The notes: generated by a model from the sequence alone, not told the origin. 45,310 nucleotides of DNA from an uncultured Faecalibacterium sp. (GCA_934511465.1 CAKSWG010000016.1:1-45310), one strand, 5' to 3'. Shown: positions 17,649 to 24,897, counted from the stretch's first letter. Numbers and translations are program-made.

Positions 17649-18596
17649 ATGATGAAAGTGATCTACAGCGAAATGGATACTCCTGCCGGCCTGAGCTGCC
17701 GGTTGGAAGCAGCCGGCCATGCAGGCTACGCACCCGCCGGGCAGGACATTGTATGCGCCGGTGCCAGCACCGTGATGCAGGGCCTTGTGTACCTGCTGGC
17801 CGGGGAAGAGAACGCCCACAGCGATGCATTTGATGAGCCGGACGGTCCGCGTCTGGCGGTGCAGGCGGATGCGCCCTGCGCCGATTGGGTGCGCGGTGCC
17901 TTTGAACTGGCCAAGGCAAGCTTTGCCCTGCTGGCCGAGCGCTACCCGGAGAATGTCTGCTTTGCGGATGTGAGCCAGAGAGGAAAGGACAGCATGATGG
18001 ATCTACAGCTCTTTGCAAGCGAAGGCGGCGATGCCGCCCCTGCTTCTCCTGCCCTGAGTGAGGCCCAGACCCGGCAGGCGGTGGCTTCCGGCACCATGAA
18101 GCCCGGCGAGACCGCAGCAGCTCCCGCAGCGCCCGCTGCACCGCCGCCGGAACCGGAAGAACGGCCTGCGCCGCCTGCTTCGTACCCGGACAGACTGCCG
18201 CCGCTGCCCGGCTTTGCCTGCGGCGCACAGGCTGCCGTGCAGGGCCTGCACGCCCGCTGGGCCGCCGAGGAAGCCGCCATGCGCCGCAGCCAGCCGGACT
18301 TCAATTTGCAGAAGGAGCTGCGCCGCCCGGAGATGCGCCGCCTGATGCAGCTGCCCGGGATGCGGGTGCAGGACGCTTACCGTCTGGCCCACTACGACGA
18401 GAACCTGCGCACCGCTGCACAGGCGGTGGAACAGGGCGTGGTGGAGCGGATCCAGCAGCGCGCCGCACGCCCCACCGAAAACGGCATCCGTCCCGGCGGC
18501 GCGGCCACCGTCCGCCCGGATGTTGCCAGCATGACCCGCGCCCAGCGCGAAGCACTGGAACGCCGCGTGCTGCACGGAGCACAGATCGAACTGTAA
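17649..18596 (+). CDS. Prp-type cysteine protease fused to capsid scaffold protein
   Basis: A 315-aa two-part protein. Residues 1-110 are a Prp domain (DUF464, the protease that trims ribosomal protein L27): GHAGYAPAGQDIVCAGAS carries the catalytic His24 and Cys36, spaced 12 apart as in Staphylococcus Prp (His22, Cys34). Residues 116-315 are a scaffold: Pro/Ala/Glu-rich linker (about 150-185), then a helical C-terminal part with DAYRLAHYDENL, RPTENG and TRAQREALERRVLHGAQIEL-type ending, familiar from gut-phage scaffolds. Between them lies DLQLFA|SEGG (118-127), which fits the Prp cleavage motif (LNLQFFA|S in L27). An internal ATG pair at 17994/17997 follows AGAGGAAAGGA, so scaffold alone can also be made. 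The fusion has no stop or frameshift at the junction. ATG at 17649 follows AAGGAGG. Confidence 0.88.
   Translation: MMKVIYSEMDTPAGLSCRLEAAGHAGYAPAGQDIVCAGASTVMQGLVYLLAGEENAHSDAFDEPDGPRLAVQADAPCADWVRGAFELAKASFALLAERYPENVCFADVSQRGKDSMMDLQLFASEGGDAAPASPALSEAQTRQAVASGTMKPGETAAAPAAPAAPPPEPEERPAPPASYPDRLPPLPGFACGAQAAVQGLHARWAAEEAAMRRSQPDFNLQKELRRPEMRRLMQLPGMRVQDAYRLAHYDENLRTAAQAVEQGVVERIQQRAARPTENGIRPGGAATVRPDVASMTRAQREALERRVLHGAQIEL
17983..17999 (+). promoter_or_regulatory. Internal ribosome binding site and start for free scaffold
   Basis: GAAAGGA lies 5-8 nt before ATG ATG at 17994/17997, in frame inside the Prp-scaffold gene. Initiation here would give a 199-200-aa scaffold beginning M(M)DLQLFASEGG, the form seen when prp and scaffold are separate genes. 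Confidence 0.6.
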
Positions 18597-18624
18597 CCAT
18601 TCAACAAAAGAAAGGAAACTGAGT

Positions 18625-19632
18625 ATGAACCACAATTTCAACGATTTCAACATCCAGCTGTTTGCCGAGAACCTGAACACCACGGCCACCATGTCGCCCG
18701 AGATGAAGACCTTCTACGAGAAGCGCCTGATCGATCAGGCAGAGCCGCGCTTGGTGCACGACCAGTTTGCCGATTACTACCCGGTGCCCCAGAACGGCGG
18801 CAAGACCATCGAGTTCCGCAAGTACGACAGCCTGCCCAAGGCGTCCACCCCGCTGACCGAGGGCGTTACCCCCAACGGGCAGGCCCTGAACGTGACCACC
18901 ATCACCAGCGACCTGCACCAGTACGGCGGCTGGACCCCGCTGACCGATGTGCTGCAAATGACCGCTATCGATAACAATGTGGTGCAGGCCACCCGCGTGC
19001 TGGCAAGTCAGGCGGGCCGCACCATGGACAGCATCACCCGTGATGTGCTGGCCGGCGGCACCAACGTGATCTATGCACCCAAGATCGGCGCAGACGGCAC
19101 CGAGACCGCCGTTGCCAGCCGCAAGGCACTGGACAAGACCTGCACCCTGACCCCGAAGCTGTTCTTTCAGGCAGCGGCACAGCTGGGTGCCATGAACGCC
19201 GACCCCATCGGCGACAGCTACATTGCCATCATCCACCCTTATGCCGCCTACGACCTGAAAACCAGCAAGGAGTTCATTGAGGTGCACAAGTACGCTGACC
19301 CGGACACCATGTTCCGCGGCGAGATCGGCAAGCTGGGCAATATCCGCTTCATCGAGACCAGCGAGGCCAAGATCTGGAAGGACGACACCTGCCCCACCGG
19401 TCTGGCCGTGTTCGGCACGCTGGTGCTGGGTGCCCATGCCTACGGCGTCACCGAGCTGGAGGGCGGCGGCCTTGAGCATATCGTCAAGCAGCTGGGTTAC
19501 GGCGACGACCCGCTGAACCAGCGCGCTTCTGTGGGCTGGAAGGGTATGCGCGCTGCTGAGCGTCTGGTGGAGCAGTATATGGTGCGCATCGAGAGCGCAT
19601 CCAGCTATTCCACCACCGCCGCTGCAAACTGA
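18625..19632 (+). CDS. Major capsid protein, N4-gp56 family
   Basis: A 335-aa coat protein of the N4-gp56 (HK97-fold) family. Family blocks: MSPEMKTFYEKRLIDQAEPRLVHDQF in pieces (FYEKRLID, RLVHDQFAD), QNGGKTIEFRKYDSLPKA, LTEGVTPNG, QYGGWTPLTDVLQMTAID and DVLAGGTNV. The N-terminus reads NFNDFNIQLFA|ENLN: IQLFA at residues 10-14 fits a Prp cleavage site, matching the site in the upstream protease-scaffold. Cleavage after Ala14 would remove a short leader on maturation. ATG at 18625 follows AAAGGA. It is probably the most abundant product of the cassette. Confidence 0.92.
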   Translation: MNHNFNDFNIQLFAENLNTTATMSPEMKTFYEKRLIDQAEPRLVHDQFADYYPVPQNGGKTIEFRKYDSLPKASTPLTEGVTPNGQALNVTTITSDLHQYGGWTPLTDVLQMTAIDNNVVQATRVLASQAGRTMDSITRDVLAGGTNVIYAPKIGADGTETAVASRKALDKTCTLTPKLFFQAAAQLGAMNADPIGDSYIAIIHPYAAYDLKTSKEFIEVHKYADPDTMFRGEIGKLGNIRFIETSEAKIWKDDTCPTGLAVFGTLVLGAHAYGVTELEGGGLEHIVKQLGYGDDPLNQRASVGWKGMRAAERLVEQYMVRIESASSYSTTAAAN

Positions 19633-19645
19633 GGGGGTGCGAGCC

Positions 19646-19861
19646 ATGGCTGAAAAGAAAAATGTGCGCATCCGGCTGTTCAAGGACAACAGCCGCTACA
19701 AGGGCGATCTGTTCGTGAGCGTGAACGGCGTGAACTATAAGATCCGCCGCGGTGTAGAAGTGGAAGTACCGCCTGAGGTGGCCGAGGTGCTGGAGCACAG
19801 CCAGATGCAGGACGAACTGACCGCCGCCCGTATCGCGGCTGCGGAAAACGCCGCCCAGTAA
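19646..19861 (+). CDS. Small phage head protein of unknown function
   Basis: The 71-aa charged product (MAEKKNVRIRLFKDNSRYKG start) has a compact beta-rich N-terminal half (LFVSVNGVNYKIRRGVEVEVP) and a helical C-terminal half. Similar small proteins follow capsid genes in gut phages of Clostridia. A decoration or head-completion role is a guess from position. ATG at 19646 follows GAGGGGG; the GTG at 19637 is less likely. Confidence 0.65.
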   Translation: MAEKKNVRIRLFKDNSRYKGDLFVSVNGVNYKIRRGVEVEVPPEVAEVLEHSQMQDELTAARIAAAENAAQ

Positions 19862-19876
19862 CCCCAAAGCAAACCG

Positions 19877-19912
19877 GAAGCCCGGCTGGGTGTCTTGGCC
19901 CGGCCGGGCTTC
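19877..19912 (+). terminator. Hairpin downstream of the capsid genes
   Basis: GAAGCCCGGC pairs with GCCGGGCTTC across a 16-nt loop, with no strong T-tract. It probably tunes read-through or stabilises the abundant capsid mRNA. Confidence 0.5.
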
Positions 19913-19936
19913 TGCTATAAAAAGGAGTGTGAGAAT

Positions 19937-20320
19937 ATGACCGTAGGACAGGCGCTGGAACGCGCCGAAGAGCTGCGCCCCGGCAGCCGCATTGCGCTGG
20001 CCACCCGGCAGGCATGGCTGCGTGAAGCAGACGCCATGCTGCGCCAGCGCTTTTTTAAAAACAGCATCACGGACGCCTACGACGACGTCGGCGCAGACCT
20101 TGCGTGGGAGGACGGCTTGCAGGACGAGGATGTTCTGCTGGCGCCGGCACCATTTGATGCGCTGTACCCGCATTATCTGTGCGCCATGACCGACGCGGCG
20201 CTGGGCGAGACCGACCGCTACGCCGGAGAGCAGGCTCAGTACAACGGCCTGCTGGCCGAGCTGGCGGCATGGCTGCGGCGCAGCTACCCGCCCAAAGCAG
20301 GCGTGCAGTGGCGCTGGTAA
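19937..20320 (+). CDS. Putative head-tail connector/adaptor protein
   Basis: The 127-aa product is mostly helical (TVGQALERAEELRPG, ALATRQAWLREADAMLRQRFF) with conserved-looking aromatic/acidic patches (AYDDVGADLAWEDGL, ALYPHYLCAMTDAALGE). Position between capsid and tail-hub genes, size, and the helix-rich layout fit gp6/adaptor-type connectors that dock on the portal. I do not recognise a specific family. ATG at 19937 follows AAAGGAGTG. Confidence 0.6.
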   Translation: MTVGQALERAEELRPGSRIALATRQAWLREADAMLRQRFFKNSITDAYDDVGADLAWEDGLQDEDVLLAPAPFDALYPHYLCAMTDAALGETDRYAGEQAQYNGLLAELAAWLRRSYPPKAGVQWRW

Positions 20321-20332
20321 GGAGGTGAAGGC

Positions 20333-22216
20333 ATGGTTCTGGCAAACAGAGAAACGATCCGGAACAGCCGCAGCCTTGTGCGGGCTTTTGGCGGGCTGAA
20401 CGAGACCTATGCCTGCACAGAGGCAGAGTACAGCGCAGGCGTAAATTTTTCGGCCCGGAACTTCCCGGCGCTGAGCACCCGCAAACCACGCCGCCGCCTG
20501 CGGGAACTGACCGGCCTGAACGGCATGTACCACCTGAACGGCCTGCTGACGATCTGCGGCAAAGACCTGACCTATACGCCGGATGCCGCCGATACGGACA
20601 CTGTGGTCTGCACCGATGCGGTGACGGACGGCAAAAAGGCGCTGGTGGGCATTGGCACAAAGATCCTGATCTTCCCGGACAAAGTGGCTTTTGATACGGC
20701 GGACGGCAGCGTTTCGGCGCTGGGGGCTGCATGGCAGGCCGAAGGCCAGAGCGTGCAGTTTGCGCCCTGCGATGCCACCGGCAAGACCTACGAGGTGAGC
20801 GCCTACGGCAAAGAAGAGCCGAAAGAGCCTGCCGATGGTCAGCTGTTTTTGCGGGTGGAGGACGAGGAACATCCTTGGGCCAGCACCAGCACGCTGGAAG
20901 AATATAGCACATCCTCCGGCAGCTGGACGACGGTGCCGCTGGAATACTGCCGCATCACGGCGGCAGGCGCACAGGAGATGTTTGCCCAGTGGGACACCGT
21001 GACCGTGGCGGGCACGGCGGCACAGCAGGCTGGCATGTGGACCAAGCTGGACGGCGACCTTGTGGTGTACGACGTGCTGGAAAACGGCCTGCGCGTGCGG
21101 GTGAGCCCGGAGGGCGACCGTTTTTACGGCACGCTGGTGCAGGGTGCAGACAGCGCCAAGTGGACCAGCTTGGACGGCAGGGAAAGCCGCAGCTTTGCGG
21201 TGAGCACGCCGGTGCAGATGGAGCGCCGCGTACCGGACCTTGACTACATTACCGAGTGCGACAACCGGGTGTGGGGATGCAGCAGCAAGGAAAATGTGAT
21301 CTATGCCTGCAAACTGGGCGATCCCACAAACTGGTTCAGCTATCGGGGCATCGCAGCGGACAGCTATGCCGTTACGGTGGGCAGCGACGGCGCTTTTACC
21401 GGCGCGGCTACCTGCATGGGCTATGCGCTGTTCTTTAAAGAAAACACGCTGCACAAGCTCTACGGCTCCAAGCCGTCGGATTTTCAGCTCACCTCGCTGC
21501 GCTGCCGCGGCGTTGCCCAAAATGCCGCCCGCAGCCTGTGTGTGCTGAACGAAACGCTGTACTATCTCTCGCCGGACGGCGTGATGGCGTGGGACGGCAG
21601 CATCCCCACCAAGGTCTCCGGCGCATTGGATTCGGGCCGCCTTGCCCATGTGCAAAGTGCGGTGGGCGGCGCACTGGATGGCCGCTACTATCTGCACGTG
21701 TCCCGTGCGGCAGCAGGACAAACGGAGGCGCGGCTGCTGGTCTACGATACAGAGCGCTCTTTGTGGAGCGAGGAAGACGTGTGCTCCTACGAGATGACCA
21801 GCACCGGCGGGCAGCTTTATTTGTGGGACGGACAGGCCCTGTGGGCCGCGGACCCCAGCCGGGAAGCCGACTGGCAGACTACCGAGGGCGTGGAGGAAAA
21901 GCTGAACTTTGAACTGATCACCGGTGACATTGGCGTGGACGGCGCCGAGGACCGCTATCTCTCCCGCCTGACGCTGCGGCTGGACGCTGCATGCTCCAGC
22001 ACCGTGGAAGTGGCCGCAAGTTACGATGGAGGCCCGTGGGAGACGGTGGCAAGCCTTGCGGCGCAGGAGAGCCGACGCTGCTATGATCTGCCGTTCGTCC
22101 CCCGGCGGCACGGTACGCTGCGGCTGCGCCTGCGCGGCAAAGGGCAGATCACCCTGCGCAGCATGGCAAAAACACTGGCTGCTGCCAAAGGCGGCATTGC
22201 AGGCGGGGAGGTGTGA
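20333..22216 (+). CDS. Putative tail-hub / DNA stabilisation protein (beta-propeller)
   Basis: The 627-aa beta-rich protein begins SRSLVRAFGGLNETYACTEAE in pieces and carries NFSARNFPALSTRKPR, a start common in short-tail plug proteins of gut phages. Propeller-like segments follow: YITECDNRVWGC, GYALFFKENTLHKLYG, LNETLYYLSPDGVMAWDG and RYYLHVSRA. By fold type and position it resembles P22 gp10-like packaged-DNA stabilisation or tubular tail proteins that close the portal. Last 100 residues form a beta sandwich-like region. ATG at 20333 follows AAGGAGGTG. The exact structural role is inferred. Confidence 0.7.
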   Translation: MVLANRETIRNSRSLVRAFGGLNETYACTEAEYSAGVNFSARNFPALSTRKPRRRLRELTGLNGMYHLNGLLTICGKDLTYTPDAADTDTVVCTDAVTDGKKALVGIGTKILIFPDKVAFDTADGSVSALGAAWQAEGQSVQFAPCDATGKTYEVSAYGKEEPKEPADGQLFLRVEDEEHPWASTSTLEEYSTSSGSWTTVPLEYCRITAAGAQEMFAQWDTVTVAGTAAQQAGMWTKLDGDLVVYDVLENGLRVRVSPEGDRFYGTLVQGADSAKWTSLDGRESRSFAVSTPVQMERRVPDLDYITECDNRVWGCSSKENVIYACKLGDPTNWFSYRGIAADSYAVTVGSDGAFTGAATCMGYALFFKENTLHKLYGSKPSDFQLTSLRCRGVAQNAARSLCVLNETLYYLSPDGVMAWDGSIPTKVSGALDSGRLAHVQSAVGGALDGRYYLHVSRAAAGQTEARLLVYDTERSLWSEEDVCSYEMTSTGGQLYLWDGQALWAADPSREADWQTTEGVEEKLNFELITGDIGVDGAEDRYLSRLTLRLDAACSSTVEVAASYDGGPWETVASLAAQESRRCYDLPFVPRRHGTLRLRLRGKGQITLRSMAKTLAAAKGGIAGGEV

Positions 22217-22219
22217 CAG

Positions 22220-22405
22220 ATGGCAAGTGTGATGGGCCTGAACAAGATCGGCCTGCCGAAGCTCAGTGAGAACATGGACCCGGAGGATGCCCGCGCGCTG
22301 CGCAGCTACCTGTACCAGATGCAGGAGCAGCTGCAATACGTGCTGAGCAACCTTGACACCGAGAACATGTCCGACGAACTGCGCACAAAGCTGAAAAACA
22401 TATAA
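22220..22405 (+). CDS. Small phage structural protein of unknown function
   Basis: The 61-aa acidic product (GLNKIGLPKLSENMDPEDARAL, then helical QMQEQLQYVLSNLDTENMS) starts 3 nt after the tail-hub gene stop, with GGGGAGGTG upstream. Related short sequences occur in tail genes of gut phages. Function unknown. Confidence 0.6.
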   Translation: MASVMGLNKIGLPKLSENMDPEDARALRSYLYQMQEQLQYVLSNLDTENMSDELRTKLKNI

Positions 22406-22419
22406 AGAAAGGAATTTTT

Positions 22420-23751
22420 ATGGCAAACAAAAAGAAACAGGACGATGTGCTGGCCGCTGTGCAGGCGCAGACCGAAACGGGCACCCAGCCTGCGGTGCAG
22501 AGCGGTTATTCAGCCGCAGGGCTGGGCAGCCGGGCAGAGGTGGAAAAGACGCTGGCCAATACCAGCTACAAGCCCGGCCAGAGTGTGACCGAGGCTGCGG
22601 ATGCGCTGAAAGCGTGGCAGGCAAACCGCCCCGGTGACTACCAGAGCAGCTATCAGGAGCGGATCGACCAGCTTTTGAACCAGCTGTTGCAGCGCGAAAC
22701 GTTCCAGTACAGCTACACCAAGGACCCGCTTTACCGCCAGTACGAGCAGAACTACCTGCAAAACGCCCACAATGCCAGCGCAGACGCCGCAGCACAGGCG
22801 GCGGCCCTTACCGGCGGCTACGGCTCCAGTTATGCCGCCAGCGCTGCCCGGCAGGCGTACCAGCAGCAGATCGGCGCACTGAGCAATGCCATCCCTACGC
22901 TGTACAGGCTGGCGCTGGATACCTACGAAAGCGGCGGCAACGAGCTGGTGAGCCAGCTGGACCAGCTGAACAACAGCGAGCAGGATGCCCAGCAGCAGTA
23001 TAACAATAAGCTTGCAGATTACTACACCCAGTTGCAGCAGAAAGGCGAAGCGTATAACAGCGCCTACGAGCAGGACTACGGCCAGTATCAGGATTACCTG
23101 AGCCAGCTGGGTGCTCTGCACGACTACTATGCTGCGCAGGAGCAGCAGCAGGCAGCGCGCCGCCAGCAGGCGTTCAGCAATGTGCTGAGTGTGCTGGGCA
23201 CCATTGGCAATGCGGTGCAGCTGGTGCTCAGCGGCACCACCGGCCTTGGCTCCATGCTCAGCGGCCTGCTGAATACCGGTTACAACATCTATTCCGGCAA
23301 CCGCCAGTACGAGGCCGACCGCTCCGACATCCAGTGGAACCAGCAGTTGCAGGAGCGCCAGTATCAGGACGACCTGAACCAGCAGCGCTACGAGAACGCC
23401 CAGAGCGAGCGTGAATATCAGGATAAGCTCAACCAGCAGAAGTTCAACAATGACGTTACCAGCCAGAAACTGAACATCGCGCTGGGCGAGTGGAACCTGA
23501 AAAAATCCAATGCCGCCCAGAAGGCGAGCCGGGCAGGCAGCACGTCTTCCGGCGGCACCGGCACCGGCGGCAACTCCACCGGAACGTCCGGCAGCAGCGG
23601 CGGCACGCTTGCCGGAAAGCTGACGGTGCCCTATATGGCAATGGTGATGCGCAGTCAGGGCAGGAGCGATACCAGCATCAGCAGCGCACTGTATAAGGCA
23701 GGCTACTCGGCGCAGGAGATCGCAAAGATCTTGCAGCAGATGCAGGGCTGA
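22420..23751 (+). CDS. Q-rich putative internal virion / DNA-ejection protein
   Basis: A 443-aa protein very rich in Gln, Tyr, Ala and Asn. N-terminal helical part with RPGDYQSSYQERIDQLLNQL and DPLYRQYEQNYLQ, then AAALTGGYGSSYAA, long coiled Gln/Asp/Tyr stretches, one hydrophobic glycine-rich segment (about 251-285, VLSVLGTIGNAVQLVLSG), further coiled repeats (QYQDDLNQQRYENAQSEREYQ) and a Gly/Ser/Thr-rich linker near 368-392. A short C-terminal helical domain (TSISSALYKAGYSAQEIAKILQQM) ends it. Composition and position at the end of a short-tail module fit proteins ejected ahead of the DNA, as in P22-like phages; no enzyme domain is visible. Last gene of the cassette. Confidence 0.65.
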   Translation: MANKKKQDDVLAAVQAQTETGTQPAVQSGYSAAGLGSRAEVEKTLANTSYKPGQSVTEAADALKAWQANRPGDYQSSYQERIDQLLNQLLQRETFQYSYTKDPLYRQYEQNYLQNAHNASADAAAQAAALTGGYGSSYAASAARQAYQQQIGALSNAIPTLYRLALDTYESGGNELVSQLDQLNNSEQDAQQQYNNKLADYYTQLQQKGEAYNSAYEQDYGQYQDYLSQLGALHDYYAAQEQQQAARRQQAFSNVLSVLGTIGNAVQLVLSGTTGLGSMLSGLLNTGYNIYSGNRQYEADRSDIQWNQQLQERQYQDDLNQQRYENAQSEREYQDKLNQQKFNNDVTSQKLNIALGEWNLKKSNAAQKASRAGSTSSGGTGTGGNSTGTSGSSGGTLAGKLTVPYMAMVMRSQGRSDTSISSALYKAGYSAQEIAKILQQMQG

Positions 23752-23785
23752 GCGGTAAAGCCAAGCCTTTGTTGAGATAAAACAA

Positions 23786-23845
23786 AAAAGCATGTGCAGA
23801 TCTTGACGGAGCTACTGTTCCGAAAAAAGGCCTGCACATGCTTTT
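23786..23845. terminator. Terminator-like hairpin closing the phage cassette
   Basis: AAAAGCATGTGCAG pairs perfectly with CTGCACATGCTTTT across a 32-nt loop, with A/T tracts on both sides so it could act in both directions. Confidence 0.7.
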
Positions 23846-23862
23846 GTATATAACAGAAAAAT

Positions 23863-23886
23863 GTGGGTTCGAGTCCCACTGGGCAC
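23863..23886 (+). repeat. tRNA-His 3'-end fragment, copy 1
   Basis: 24 nt identical to the T-arm and acceptor end of the intact tRNA-His at 24062-24139, but on the opposite strand. It starts GTGGGTTCGAGTCC and ends CTGGGCAC. No 5' half precedes it. It looks like an attachment-site remnant left by an element that used a tRNA-His gene. Confidence 0.7.
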
Positions 23887-23911
23887 GCCCACCGGAGAGA
23901 GTTCTCCCACG

Positions 23912-23943
23912 GTAGACATTCCTACTGATTGGGACCCGCGCAC
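23912..23943 (+). repeat. Interspersed repeat, copy A
   Basis: 32 nt that match a segment at 38623-38654 at 25 of 32 positions, sharing AGAC, TTCCTA, TGGGACCCG and GCAC. Both copies lie next to tRNA-associated element ends. Confidence 0.45.
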
Positions 23944-23944
23944 T

Positions 23945-23971
23945 AATCAACAGCCCACCGGGCTGTTGATT
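23945..23971. repeat. Perfect 12-bp hairpin between the tRNA fragments
   Basis: AATCAACAGCCC pairs with GGGCTGTTGATT around ACC. A small TTCG-loop hairpin, CTGCC/GGCAG, follows at about 23975-23988. Their density suggests structured recombination or repeat DNA. Confidence 0.5.
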
Positions 23972-23996
23972 GCCCTGCCTTCGGCAGTGCCGTGCT

Positions 23997-24017
23997 GTTC
24001 GAGTCCCACTGGCACCC
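23997..24017 (+). repeat. tRNA-His 3'-end fragment, copy 2
   Basis: 21 nt (GTTCGAGTCCCACTGG then CACCC) match the tRNA-His T-arm/acceptor end with one G missing. It lies on the plus strand, inverted relative to the intact gene 45 nt away, with the tRNA-His terminator between them. Confidence 0.65.
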
Positions 24018-24022
24018 TAATA

Positions 24023-24059
24023 AAAAAATCCGCCGATGCAAAGCATCAGCGGATTTTTT
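24023..24059 (-). terminator. Terminator of the tRNA-Arg/tRNA-His operon
   Basis: AAAAAATCCGC-C-GATGC pairs with GCATC-A-GCGGATTTTTT around AAA. It stands 2 nt beyond the tRNA-His 3' end on the minus strand. Confidence 0.88.
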
Positions 24060-24061
24060 GG

Positions 24062-24139
24062 TGGGGTGCCCAGTGGGACTCGAACCCACGGTCTCCAGAT
24101 CCACAATCTGGCGCGTTAACCGACTACGCTATGGGCACC
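24062..24139 (-). tRNA. tRNA-His (GTG)
   Basis: Full cloverleaf on the minus strand: acceptor GTGCCCA/TGGGCAC, anticodon loop with GTG (CCAGATTGTGGATCTGG arm), T-arm GTGGGTTCGAGTCCCAC and encoded CCA end. An extra 5' G opposite C73 is the histidine identity feature. Confidence 0.96.
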
Positions 24140-24146
24140 ACATAGA

Positions 24147-24220
<74 letters not shown>

Positions 24221-24284
24221 ACGTTGTTATCCCATTGGGTTCCTTTATGGCGGCAGCTGTGTGTCGGCACACGCTGCGAGAAGT

Positions 24285-24313
24285 ATAATACCATATGGCC
24301 CCCATTCTGTCAA
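24285..24313 (-). promoter_or_regulatory. Promoter of the tRNA-Arg/tRNA-His operon
   Basis: Minus strand: perfect TTGACA (24313-24308), 17-bp spacer, TATTAT (24290-24285). Confidence 0.82.
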
Positions 24314-24366
24314 GCATAAAATGCAAAATTCTTTTTTCTTTTTTCAAAACCTGCCAGACCCGGCCT

Positions 24367-24897
24367 TTACAACAGCCACATGCCCGCATAGCCCAGTGCA
24401 AAACCCAGCACGGCTCCGCCGACGACATCCCGGATGTGATGCACGCCGGTCAGCACCCGGCCGATGCAGATGAGCACGGTGATGCCCACCATCGCCCAGC
24501 CGGCTTTCGGGTAGAAGTACATCCACACCATGGCCAGCACGGCGGCGCTCAGCGCATGACGGGAGGGAAAGGAGTGTCCCTTTGTTTCCTTGCGGCGCAA
24601 GGGCTCAAAGCCGGGCTGCTCATAGGGGCGGGGCAGATTGAGCTTATCGCGCAGGATGGTGCCGCCCCAGAAGGTGAACCCCGGTACAAACACCGCACGC
24701 GCAATGGTCACCATAAAGTCCAGCGCAGCCTGACTGCCCAGCAGATGGAACAGCCGGACATTCAGCAGGCAGAGCAGCACGGGGTAGCATACAAAGGGGA
24801 TAAGCGGCAGCCAGCGGTCCAGCGCCACCACACAGCGGCTGACAGCGGGGTGGGCATCCATCCAGCTGTGCAGGGCGTGATAATGTTCTGCAGTCAA
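24367..24897 (-). CDS. PAP2-family membrane phosphatase
   Basis: A 176-aa integral membrane protein with the three PAP2 signature blocks: RDKLNLPRP (motif 1, Lys/Arg-Pro), PSRH (motif 2) and GVHHIRDVVGG (motif 3, catalytic His with Asp). Four to six hydrophobic helices surround them. Such enzymes remove phosphate from lipid phosphates, for instance undecaprenyl pyrophosphate or phosphatidic acid, on the outer membrane face. The start is TTG at 24897 with GGAGGG 7 nt upstream; no ATG fits. It follows the DUF1643 gene by 40 nt in the same direction, probably one transcript. Confidence 0.9.
   Translation of the reverse strand: MTAEHYHALHSWMDAHPAVSRCVVALDRWLPLIPFVCYPVLLCLLNVRLFHLLGSQAALDFMVTIARAVFVPGFTFWGGTILRDKLNLPRPYEQPGFEPLRRKETKGHSFPSRHALSAAVLAMVWMYFYPKAGWAMVGITVLICIGRVLTGVHHIRDVVGGAVLGFALGYAGMWLL

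Larger units (their letters stand above)
14050..23751 (+). mobile_element. Isolated phage virion-morphogenesis cassette (defective or domesticated prophage)
   Basis: Ten tightly packed plus-strand genes encode packaging, head and short-tail parts: putative small terminase, large terminase, portal, Prp-scaffold, N4-gp56 type capsid, a small head protein, connector, beta-propeller tail-hub protein, a small protein and a Q-rich putative ejection protein. I found no integrase, repressor, replication gene, holin, endolysin or receptor-binding gene within it or beside it. The flanks are a purine permease gene and tRNA genes. Reading frames are all intact with good ribosome binding sites, so it is not an obviously decaying remnant. 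A gene-transfer-agent-like element, a satellite, or a prophage whose other genes were lost are possible readings. Confidence 0.8.

Noticed and set aside
19484..22336. 950-codon minus-strand frame under the capsid and tail-hub genes
   Set aside because: Antisense shadow of real genes, no RBS, low-complexity His/Gln/Arg-rich translation.
23863..23886. A second functional tRNA-His gene
   Set aside because: Only the 3' part is present; there is no D-arm or anticodon arm upstream.
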